This document shows positions 1-7,299 of a stretch of 64,000 nucleotides of DNA, piece after piece (the stretch's first letter is position 1; each line of letters begins with the position of its first letter). Source of the DNA: Rhodobacteraceae bacterium EL129. GTDB taxonomy: Bacteria > Pseudomonadota > Alphaproteobacteria > Rhodobacterales > Rhodobacteraceae. Location of the stretch: positions 2,771,303 through 2,835,302 of the forward strand of contig ONZJ01000002.1 of the NCBI GenBank assembly GCA_900313005.1, given 5' to 3'. The position numbers and the translations under genes were made by a program. Below the pieces are notes generated by a model, which was not told the origin of the DNA, did no database searches, and saw only the letters and a list, made by a program, of their open reading frames with translations.

Positions 1-840
1 GGCATGCAGGATGCGGCCGCGGTGAAATACCTCTGCACCTCGGTGGCCGGCATGGGCGGCATGCAGGATATGGCCGCGGTGAAGTATCTTTGCACTTCGG
101 TGGCCGGCATGGGTGGCATGCAGGATGCGGCCGCGGTGAAATACCTCTGCACCTCGGTCGCTGGCATGGGAGAAGCCGAAGCCGCGGTGAAATACCTCTG
201 CACGTCAGTCGCCGGCATGGGTGGCATGCAGGATGCGGCCGCGGTGAAATACCTCTGCACCTCGGTGGCCGGCATGGGCGGCATGCAGGATATGGCCGCG
301 GTGAAATACCTCTGCACCTCGGTGGCCGGCATGGGAGAAGCCGAAGCCGCGGTGAAATACCTCTGCACGTCAGTCGCCGGCATGGGTGGCATGCAGGATG
401 CGGCCGCGGTGAAATACCTCTGCACCTCGGTGGCCGGCATGGGTGGCATGCAGGATGCGGCCGCGGTGAAATACCTCTGCACCTCGGTGGCCGGCATGGG
501 CGGCATGCAGGATATGGCCGCGGTGAAGTATCTTTGCACTTCGGTGGCCGGCATGGGTGGCATGCAGGATGCGGCCGCGGTGAAATACCTCTGCACCTCG
601 GTCGCTGGCATGGGAGAAGCCGAAGCCGCGGTGAAATACCTCTGCACGTCAGTCGCCGGCATGGGTGGCATGCAGGATGCGGCCGCGGTGAAATACCTCT
701 GCACCTCGGTGGCCGGCATGGGTGGCATGCAGGATGCGGCCGCGGTGAAATACCTCTGCACCTCGGTGGCCGGCATGGGCGGCATGCAGGATATGGCCGC
801 GGTGAAATACCTCTGCACGTCAGTCGCTGGCATGGGTGGG
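1..840 (+). repeat. array of 15 tandem 54/57-bp coding repeats
   Basis: Fifteen in-frame units of 54 or 57 bases run from the window edge to 840. In order they begin with spacer types A (MQDA), M (MQDM) or E (EAE): A M A E A M E A A M A E A A M. Units differ by few bases. Silent variants, such as AAG TAT CTT TGC ACT in units 2 and 10 against AAA TAC CTC TGC ACC elsewhere, mark which units were copied together. The array may extend upstream of the window. Confidence 0.95.
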
Positions 841-1008
841 CTCGACCGTGCGTCGATCGCTGCTGAAGCGGCCTTCAAATACGGGTGCACCTCGGCTGGC
901 TATGCAGAAGCACTCTCTATTGGAGAGCAAGCCGGAATGCAGAACAGCTTTGTTTACGATCCACAGATTATGATGCTGGCTCAATCAATGGCCGCAAGAC
1001 AACAGTAA
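1..1008 (+). CDS. multi-core RiPP precursor, 5' end outside the window
   Basis: The frame is open at base 1, so the true start and any leader peptide lie upstream. The visible 335 residues contain 15 units with the core AAVKYLCTSVAGMG. Units are separated by GMQDA, GMQDM or EAE spacers and are 18 or 19 residues long. A degenerate sixteenth unit (FKYGCTSAG) and a non-repetitive tail of about 40 residues ending MAARQQ follow. Each unit has one Tyr and one Cys in the same place, as expected for residues changed by the radical SAM enzymes encoded directly downstream (first start 49 bp after this stop). A Cys-containing core repeated this many times next to SPASM enzymes and a protease points to a RiPP precursor that is modified and cut into many small products. 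I do not recognise a named RiPP family. A secreted repeat protein is the main alternative. No membrane segment is visible. Confidence 0.72.
   Translation, partial: GMQDAAAVKYLCTSVAGMGGMQDMAAVKYLCTSVAGMGGMQDAAAVKYLCTSVAGMGEAEAAVKYLCTSVAGMGGMQDAAAVKYLCTSVAGMGGMQDMAAVKYLCTSVAGMGEAEAAVKYLCTSVAGMGGMQDAAAVKYLCTSVAGMGGMQDAAAVKYLCTSVAGMGGMQDMAAVKYLCTSVAGMGGMQDAAAVKYLCTSVAGMGEAEAAVKYLCTSVAGMGGMQDAAAVKYLCTSVAGMGGMQDAAAVKYLCTSVAGMGGMQDMAAVKYLCTSVAGMGGLDRASIAAEAAFKYGCTSAGYAEALSIGEQAGMQNSFVYDPQIMMLAQSMAARQQ
445..722 (+). repeat. perfect 278-bp block duplication of bases 1-278
   Basis: Read base by base, 445-722 is identical to 1-278 (offset 444 bp, eight repeat units). It includes the silent variants of unit 2/unit 10. 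The first mismatch is at 279 (C) against 723 (T). This shows expansion by copying blocks of about five units, not only single units. The left limit is unknown because the copy starts at the window edge. Confidence 0.9.
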
Positions 1009-1057
1009 TGTGCGACGCGTCGATGTCGCGCGCCCAAACCGGGAGCTAAGAAGTCAT

Positions 1058-2515
1058 ATGAATGTGATCAACCAAGTGCAAATGCCCCATGTCAATCTGA
1101 ACGAAATGGCAATCTCGGGGTATGTCCACAAACACATCGTCGCGGATGGCGTCACGGCCCTGTACCATCCATTTGGCCACGAGATCGCCTTTATTCCGAC
1201 AATCTACGAAGACGCGCTGTTCGAAGGCAAGTTCAATGACGTTCCCGGCGATCTGATCGCAGATTTGGTGCAGAGGTCGTTTATCGTGCCGGAGAATTTT
1301 GATCGCACGGCGCTCGACAAAGTCTCGGTCCCGCCGATCAAAGGTTTCTTCAGCCTGTGGCTGTTGATGGTGCAAACCTGCAATATGGGCTGCAAATACT
1401 GCGTCGTCGAAGCCGAAGAGCAGACCAAGAAAGTCGCCGAGACGCCGGGTTTGAATGCGGCAAACACGCGCATGAAGACCGCAGTTGCGGATCGCGCCAT
1501 TGAGGTATTCCGTGAAAGCCTGGAGCGGCATCGGCAACCATTTGCCAAAACAACCATCTATGGCGGCGAACCACTATTGAACCGGCTAACCGTTGCGCAT
1601 GTGGTCCCCAAACTGCGGCAAATGACGTGGAAGGGAAAGAACCAGCCACTGGAAATTCTGTGTTTTACCAACGGTTTGATCTATGATCAGAAGATCACTG
1701 ATATCTTTTTGGAAAACGATGTCACCGTCGGACTGTCCTTGGATGGGATGAAGACACAGAACGATGCCGCACGCCCGATGCTGAATGGCGGGGGTACTTT
1801 TGACAAGATCGTTTCCTCGTTCAAGAAGTATCAGGATGCAGGGGTACGCGTCGGTCTTTCCTGTACGATCGGCAAACACAACAAAGATGATCTGGCGGAG
1901 ATCGCGGAGTTTTTTGCCGACGAATTGGGCGTCAAGAGTTTCCAGTTGCAAACGCCGATTGATGTGCCTGACAACGGCAACCCGCTTTATGTCCAGATGG
2001 GTGAAGCCGCAGAAGCAGCGTGGGATGCCTTTAAGGTCATGCGCGAACGCGGCGGAGAAGAGGGGCTGGCTATGCGACGTCTGGTCCCCTTTATGACTGG
2101 GCGGTTCCACCACCGCGATTGCGCCGCCGTCGGTGGTGAACTGGTCGTTTCGCCTGACGGAACTATTGGCCCGTGCCACAACGCCACGATCGGCGGAGAA
2201 GAGCACTTTGTCGGCAATATCAAAGACCCAAACTGCAACCCCGAAGTCCAGTCGAATTTCATCGAATGGCACGCACGAATGCCGGTGAACATGCCTGGCT
2301 GTCATGGTTGTTCGTTTATCGGATTGTGCGGCGGTGGGTGCCCCTATAACGCGCTGATCAACAAGGGATCAATTTGGGAAAAAGACCCGCAGCAATGTTA
2401 TTACATGAAAAATTACGTGGACCTTTTGCTCGAGGATTGTTGGGAAAAATTTGTCTACACGCGGCAATCCGCAACGGGTCCGGCTGCGGGTATGCAGCAG
2501 CCGCCCATGTTGTGA
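1058..2515 (+). CDS. radical SAM/SPASM peptide maturase (first of two)
   Basis: A radical SAM enzyme of about 485 residues, probably acting on the repeat precursor encoded 49 bp upstream. The SAM-binding cluster motif is C108-x3-C112-x2-C115 (CNMGCKYC), followed by YGGEPLLN, typical of SPASM-type peptide maturases. The C-terminal half carries the SPASM cysteines in DCAAVGG, GPCHNA, CHGCSFIGLCGGGCPYNA and DPQQCYYM, enough to bind auxiliary Fe-S clusters. SPASM maturases form thioether, C-C or similar cross-links on peptides; which bond is made here cannot be read from sequence. I chose the ATG at 1058 because GGAG lies about 12 bp before it. A GTG at 1010 in the same frame would add 16 residues. 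It resembles the second enzyme at 4297 in both ends (YHPFGH near the N-terminus, GSIWEKDPQQC near the C-terminus), so the two are paralogues. Confidence 0.85.
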   Translation: MNVINQVQMPHVNLNEMAISGYVHKHIVADGVTALYHPFGHEIAFIPTIYEDALFEGKFNDVPGDLIADLVQRSFIVPENFDRTALDKVSVPPIKGFFSLWLLMVQTCNMGCKYCVVEAEEQTKKVAETPGLNAANTRMKTAVADRAIEVFRESLERHRQPFAKTTIYGGEPLLNRLTVAHVVPKLRQMTWKGKNQPLEILCFTNGLIYDQKITDIFLENDVTVGLSLDGMKTQNDAARPMLNGGGTFDKIVSSFKKYQDAGVRVGLSCTIGKHNKDDLAEIAEFFADELGVKSFQLQTPIDVPDNGNPLYVQMGEAAEAAWDAFKVMRERGGEEGLAMRRLVPFMTGRFHHRDCAAVGGELVVSPDGTIGPCHNATIGGEEHFVGNIKDPNCNPEVQSNFIEWHARMPVNMPGCHGCSFIGLCGGGCPYNALINKGSIWEKDPQQCYYMKNYVDLLLEDCWEKFVYTRQSATGPAAGMQQPPML

Positions 2516-2533
2516 TGACATAGGGAAATAGAT

Positions 2534-4018
2534 ATGGCCCGAAGCACAAAGAAAAAGAACGACAAGTCATCGACTAACAAAAGCGACGGCGCAGCCAATG
2601 CCGAGCTCGACAGCCTACTGCGCGACTTTTTCAACGATGATGAGCAAGCGAAATGCACCGTTGTGGTGGATTTGGGGACCTCCGTGTCCGTGGCCAGTGT
2701 TGGCGCCCAGTCCGTGCTTCGCGAGGTGGAGACCATCGCTGGGGCGGAAGCCATGCCCGTATTCGAGGCTCGCCCCGCCACGCGCGCCACCATTGCCACA
2801 TTGTCGGCGGGTGTGCCGACGCAGGCACCTTCAATTGACACAGGTCGATTTGTCGAATTCGCGGTCGGCGGCGCTACGGAAGCTGCGGATCTGGCCACCG
2901 AACTGCGCAATAAGCTTGGCGACCAGTCGGTGGAAGCGGTGCCTGCCCCTCAGGCGACCCCCGCCATCGGCCCTGCCACTTTCGAACAAGCTAGAAACGG
3001 CGGTCAGATCCACCCCCCGAATTTCTTTGAGTTTCAGGGATATCTGGCCGACGGTCCGTCGGGTCTGGGGTATATGGGTGCCTGGTCCCGTCCGGGCGGT
3101 GATGGAGCCGGTGTTACGATTATTGATGTCGAGGGCGGATGGCGCACCAGCCATGCCGAATTGTCCGAAACACGTTTTTCCCTATGGTCCGGTCGAAATC
3201 AGGATACCGACGCTTGGAAAGAACATGGCACGGCTGTCGTATCAATGCTGGCAGCTACTCACGACGGACATGGGACCGCTTCAATCTGTCCAGGCGCACG
3301 GACAGGCATGGTGTCTGTTTTCGACCAGCAGGATAGGCGGCAGCGGATAGCAAACAGCATTTTTGCAGCAGGTGATCTCATGAATGCCGGTGACGTGCTG
3401 CTGCTTGAACTGCAGCGCCCCGGCCCACGGACGGGTTATGCCGCCGACCCGGATCAAAAAGGCTATCTGCCGCTGATATTCTGGCCTGACATACGAGCTG
3501 CGATCAAAAGCTTGGTCGACCGGGGGATTACCGTGATTGCGGTGGGCGGTAACGGTGGTGAAAACCTGGATGACGAGATTTACGGCGATAGATTCCATAC
3601 CAAGCACGACACTGGCTGCATCGTTGTGGCCGCCGGCAATCCTCCCACGGGTCAGTTTGGTCCGGCGCGCGCGCGGTGTGACTTTTCGAACTACGGCAAC
3701 ATTATGGATGTGCAAGCGTGGGGTCAGTCGGTCGTTACTGCGGGCTATGGCGATCTTTGGGGTCAGGAACAGACTGACTTACGTTATACCGCCAAGTTCA
3801 TGGGAACCTCCTCAGCCGCTCCATTGATCGCGGGCGTTGCAGCTTGTGTGCAAGGCAGACACAAGGCCGTCTTTGGCGTGCCGGTTAACCCAGTCTATTT
3901 GCGTGGAGTCCTGCGTACAGTTGGCTGGCCGGCCGAAGGCACCGAACAGGGCGAGCGCGGAAACTTCGTGTTACAACCAGATTTGTCCCATATCTTCGCC
4001 GCGTTGGACATTTCATGA
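2534..4018 (+). CDS. S8 (subtilisin-like) serine peptidase of the RiPP locus
   Basis: A 494-residue subtilase. The triad is visible as D198 (TIIDVEGGW), H231 (HGTAVVSM) and S426 (GTSSAAPL), with an oxyanion-hole Asn in GGNGGEN. No signal peptide is evident. The first 30 residues are Lys/Ser/Asp rich, so it probably acts in the cytoplasm. Residues about 60-145 (ELRNKLGDQSVEAVPAP region) could be a weak built-in propeptide-like domain. It sits between the two radical SAM genes, 18 bp after the first, with GGGAAA before the ATG. S8 peptidases mature several RiPP classes (PatA/PatG in cyanobactins), so the likely job is leader removal or cutting between core units. Its specificity is inferred from context only. 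Confidence 0.85.
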   Translation: MARSTKKKNDKSSTNKSDGAANAELDSLLRDFFNDDEQAKCTVVVDLGTSVSVASVGAQSVLREVETIAGAEAMPVFEARPATRATIATLSAGVPTQAPSIDTGRFVEFAVGGATEAADLATELRNKLGDQSVEAVPAPQATPAIGPATFEQARNGGQIHPPNFFEFQGYLADGPSGLGYMGAWSRPGGDGAGVTIIDVEGGWRTSHAELSETRFSLWSGRNQDTDAWKEHGTAVVSMLAATHDGHGTASICPGARTGMVSVFDQQDRRQRIANSIFAAGDLMNAGDVLLLELQRPGPRTGYAADPDQKGYLPLIFWPDIRAAIKSLVDRGITVIAVGGNGGENLDDEIYGDRFHTKHDTGCIVVAAGNPPTGQFGPARARCDFSNYGNIMDVQAWGQSVVTAGYGDLWGQEQTDLRYTAKFMGTSSAAPLIAGVAACVQGRHKAVFGVPVNPVYLRGVLRTVGWPAEGTEQGERGNFVLQPDLSHIFAALDIS

Positions 4019-4278
4019 ACGACGATGCGCCTAAATTCCGATTCTCGGTCGAGGTGCTCGAAACAATTGACGACCCGTTGAATACTGTTCGGCAAACACT
4101 GGCGGCTAAGCCAGATTTAGAGTTCAGCGCGACGCAGTCATTCGACAACGCGCCCGATGCCCTGAAAAGATTTTTAAGCATCGAGGTTCCAGCAGACCGG
4201 ATGGCCGAAGTGTTGTCTCTGCTGGAAGCGGATCGATCCGTATCCTCCGTCACACCCGAGCCGGATGCGGAATTCTAG
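4015..4278 (+). CDS. small I9-propeptide-like protein paired with the S8 peptidase
   Basis: An 87-residue acidic protein whose start overlaps the S8 peptidase stop by 4 bp (ATGA), implying translational coupling. The order strand (FRFSVEVLE), helix, strand (KRFLSIEVPA), helix (MAEVLSLLEAD), strand (SVSSVTPEPDAEF) is that of the inhibitor I9/subtilisin propeptide fold. The ending VTPEPD is close to the usual V-x-x-V-x-PD tail that sits in the protease active site. I infer a free-standing inhibitor or folding chaperone of the neighbouring protease. The match is by pattern only; a RiPP recognition element or an unrelated small ferredoxin-like fold remains possible. Confidence 0.55.
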   Translation: MNDDAPKFRFSVEVLETIDDPLNTVRQTLAAKPDLEFSATQSFDNAPDALKRFLSIEVPADRMAEVLSLLEADRSVSSVTPEPDAEF

Positions 4279-4296
4279 GCCAGAGGAGGCTCTAAC

Positions 4297-5784
4297 GTGG
4301 AACCGGAACTCAAACTTAATTCGCATATCCAAACCAAGACGGTCGCGCCGGGTATTACGGGGGCCTATCACCCATTCGGGCACGCTGTAACATTTCTGCC
4401 AGAAGAGGGATGGAAAGCAGTCGAAGCTGGCAAGTATCGGGAGCTGCCGGACTGGATCATGACGGACCTGATGTCGCGTCATTTCATTGTCGGCCCCGGA
4501 GAGGAAGAACTTCTGTTGGCCGGTATGGATCAAGGCCCGGCCGGATTGGGAGAGTTGTGGCTGGTGCTGGTTCAAAGTTGCAATATGGCTTGCCAGTATT
4601 GCGTGGTTGAAGGCAACGTCGAAGACGAGGACCGGCGTAAGTTTTCCAAGCCCAAGGACATTTTCGACAACCCGTTTATTGCGCCTGATGAAAACGGCGA
4701 ACCAACACTGAAGCCTTCGGGCGGGGACAACGATTACATGTCCGTCGAAACCGCGGAAGCGGCGTGCGATCTGTTCGGCCGTTTGCTGCAGACCTCGGGG
4801 CAGCCGACGCCACGCGTGACATTTTATGGCGGCGAGCCGATGCTGAACCGCGATGCCATCCGCGCCGCTGTACCCAAACTGCGGCAATTGCGCTGGCCCG
4901 GCCAAGCGCGGCCCGAAGGCGTCAGCATGCTGATAATCACAAATGGGCAAATTTACGATGCGGAGCTCACGGAATTCTTGGCGGAACACAAGGTGATGGT
5001 GAGTGTGTCGCTGGACGGAATGGCACACCACCATGACAGTGTCCGTGTCAATCATGGCGGCGGTCCGACCTTTGACAAAGCCGCGCGGTCTTTGGAAAAG
5101 TATATCGCGGCCGGTCTAACCTGCGGAATTTGCACGACCATTGGAAAGCACAACGTCGATGATTTGCCCGAGATAGCGGACTACTTCGCCGAGCGTTTTG
5201 GCGTTGCGGTCGAATTTCAAGTGCCGTTCGACATCGGTTGCGGCGGGAATGAATACTATGTGCCGATGGTCGATGCTTTCCCCAAAGCGATGGAGGCCTA
5301 TGAGCGCTTGCGCCGGCGCGGCGTGATCGAAGGTCTTGCCTTCAAGCGTGTGGCAGAGATGGCGGGCGGAGGGACGCGCCGCACCGATTGTTCGGCAATT
5401 GGATCGCAGGTTACGGTATCGCCCGATGGCGCGCTTGGCCCATGCCATTCGTTGGTCGGCGAACGGATCGGGTTCACAGGGCACGTATCGGAGCCCGACT
5501 TTGATCCGTTTGATACTGAGATCTTCCAAGAATGGGCCGGTCGCTATCCGCTGAACATGCCCGATTGTTCCGGTTGTTCCGCGTTAGGCATCTGCGGCGG
5601 CGGCTGCCCGTACAACGCGATGATCAAGCGCGGCTCGATCTGGGAGAAAGACCCGCAACAGTGTAGCTACATGTATGCATTCATTGACTGGTACATTGAC
5701 GATTGCTGGTCACGGTATCAGGCAGCAACCGCCGCGACCCAGCAACCTCAGGCGAATCCCGTGCGAAACGCCGCATTTGCCTGA
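4297..5784 (+). CDS. radical SAM/SPASM peptide maturase (second of two)
   Basis: A 495-residue paralogue of the enzyme at 1058. It starts at GTG with a strong AGAGGAGG 7 bp before it. The radical SAM motif is C95-x3-C99-x2-C102 (CNMACQYC), with YGGEPMLN as the glycine-rich motif. The SPASM region has DCSAIGS, GPCHSL, CSGCSALGICGGGCPYNA and DPQQCSYM. Compared with the first enzyme it has an insertion of about 25 residues after the cluster motif (positions about 108-140, rich in charged residues and Pro). Two SPASM enzymes around one precursor may mean two chemistries, two sites (Tyr and Cys in KYLC), or one for each spacer type. It lies 18 bp after the I9-like gene and 9 bp before the B12-type gene, in one operon. 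Confidence 0.85.
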   Translation: MEPELKLNSHIQTKTVAPGITGAYHPFGHAVTFLPEEGWKAVEAGKYRELPDWIMTDLMSRHFIVGPGEEELLLAGMDQGPAGLGELWLVLVQSCNMACQYCVVEGNVEDEDRRKFSKPKDIFDNPFIAPDENGEPTLKPSGGDNDYMSVETAEAACDLFGRLLQTSGQPTPRVTFYGGEPMLNRDAIRAAVPKLRQLRWPGQARPEGVSMLIITNGQIYDAELTEFLAEHKVMVSVSLDGMAHHHDSVRVNHGGGPTFDKAARSLEKYIAAGLTCGICTTIGKHNVDDLPEIADYFAERFGVAVEFQVPFDIGCGGNEYYVPMVDAFPKAMEAYERLRRRGVIEGLAFKRVAEMAGGGTRRTDCSAIGSQVTVSPDGALGPCHSLVGERIGFTGHVSEPDFDPFDTEIFQEWAGRYPLNMPDCSGCSALGICGGGCPYNAMIKRGSIWEKDPQQCSYMYAFIDWYIDDCWSRYQAATAATQQPQANPVRNAAFA

Positions 5785-5793
5785 GGCGATGCA

Positions 5794-7299
5794 GTGCGGA
5801 TCGCATTGATATACGGCCCAACTGCAGAGGGTTTTCCGCCGGTTGGAGCGCTGACTCTGTCTGCCATCTCAAAACGGATGGGAGTGGGTACCGATGTGTT
5901 GCCGCTGCCATCCACGGGGTATCGTGACCAGATGGTTCGACAGATTGCCGACTATGACATGGTCGGCATGTCGACCGATTGCGGCACTTACCCCAATGCA
6001 ATCCTGTTTGCACAGGCGCTCAAGGCGGTGCGACCAGATGTGCCGATCGTGTTTGGCGGCCCGCAAGCCACTGTGACGGCACTGCAAACTGTGCAGGCCT
6101 TTGATTCAGTTGACCTGTGTGTCAAAGGGGAGGCAGAGCAATCGTTTCCTGAACTGCTGCGTCGTCTGGCGTTAGGGCGAAGTGACTGGCGTGAAGTTCC
6201 TGGCGGGGTATGGCAGGAAGACGGCGCAGTGCGCGAAGTTCCTGAAAGCCAGATTCTTGCGGATGTCGACGCCATCCCATTGCCTGACTACGCGGCATTT
6301 CCCACCGTCGGTGCAAACGGCTCAGTACCGCTGGAAGTGGGGCGCGGTTGCCCTTACGGCTGCACTTTCTGCAGTACGAACACTTTCTTCAAGCGGCGCT
6401 TCCGCATGAAAAGCGCTGCGCGTGTGACCTCAGATGTGCAAACTCTGCTGGCGGCATATCAGATGAAACACGTGGATTTCATCCATGATATGTTCACCGT
6501 GCGCAACGACTTTGTCGAAGATATTTCGGCTGCAATGAAACGCATTCCGGTTAGCTGGAACTGTAGTGCGCGAACGGACCGGTTGGATGTAGATTTGTTG
6601 AGGACGATGGCGGATGCGGGTTGTGTCGGTGTCTACATGGGTCTTGAAACAGGGTCCTCAAGGCTGCAACGCAGCCTGAAAAAGAACCTCGATATGGATG
6701 AGGCAGTAGGCACCGTGCGGTTATGTCAGTCCATGGGCATTGGTGTGACTGTGTCGATGATTATCGGCTATCCCAATGAAACGCGCGCAGACCTTCATCA
6801 GACGCTGCTCTGTGCCTTCGAACTGATGCGCCCGCATCCGTCGCGCCGGGCAAGCGGTGAAGTCGTGATCCAACTTCCGTTCTTTGCTCCATTGGCAGGA
6901 ACGCCAATCCTAGACGAAGCGCGTGGCTTGGCCTTCGATGGCGTGCCACCCAGCGTGGTAGAATTGGGGGACGCCAAGGAATTGGCTGGGGATTTACGAA
7001 CCATGATCGAAGCACATCCCGAGATTTTTACGGCTCACTATCATGCCACCGGCACTGAAATAGCGCGGCGTGATTACATCGCTATCATGCATGTGACGTC
7101 AGAGTTGGTGAACCAGAAGGAAGTGATGCAATACATTGCTGGGCAACAAGCCAAGGCATTTGTAGATTTCCTTTTGACCCCCGGTATCGGGCATTACCGA
7201 TGCGATAGTCAGGACGAGACACTACAAAGAGTGATGGAGGCTTTTGCACGCAGACCTCTCGCCCGTATGGGACGCGGCACGCCGGTGGCTGCGATGTAG
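5794..7299 (+). CDS. cobalamin-binding-type radical SAM enzyme
   Basis: A 501-residue class B-like radical SAM protein. Residues 1-130 form a B12-binding-type Rossmann domain (ALIYGPTAEGFPPVGALTL, then VFGGPQATVT). It lacks the DxHxxG lower-ligand motif, as is usual in this family, so cobalamin would bind base-off. The cluster motif is C186-x3-C190-x2-C193 (GCPYGCTFC). Family members methylate unactivated carbons or rearrange peptides and small molecules. Here a C-methylation or similar step on the repeat peptide is the natural inference. The start is GTG with GAGG overlapping the previous stop. Its last 91 bp overlap the convergent gene that ends at 7209. Confidence 0.8.
   Translation: MRIALIYGPTAEGFPPVGALTLSAISKRMGVGTDVLPLPSTGYRDQMVRQIADYDMVGMSTDCGTYPNAILFAQALKAVRPDVPIVFGGPQATVTALQTVQAFDSVDLCVKGEAEQSFPELLRRLALGRSDWREVPGGVWQEDGAVREVPESQILADVDAIPLPDYAAFPTVGANGSVPLEVGRGCPYGCTFCSTNTFFKRRFRMKSAARVTSDVQTLLAAYQMKHVDFIHDMFTVRNDFVEDISAAMKRIPVSWNCSARTDRLDVDLLRTMADAGCVGVYMGLETGSSRLQRSLKKNLDMDEAVGTVRLCQSMGIGVTVSMIIGYPNETRADLHQTLLCAFELMRPHPSRRASGEVVIQLPFFAPLAGTPILDEARGLAFDGVPPSVVELGDAKELAGDLRTMIEAHPEIFTAHYHATGTEIARRDYIAIMHVTSELVNQKEVMQYIAGQQAKAFVDFLLTPGIGHYRCDSQDETLQRVMEAFARRPLARMGRGTPVAAM

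Noticed and set aside
1-840. CRISPR array
   Set aside because: Units are tandem without unique spacers, stay in one reading frame, and there are no cas genes nearby.
90-866. Second long plus-strand frame of 258 codons through the repeat array
   Set aside because: It is a periodic shadow of the 57-bp repeats in another frame, rich in His/Arg/Gly, without its own RBS; the KYLCTS frame has the adjacent enzymes and sensible composition.
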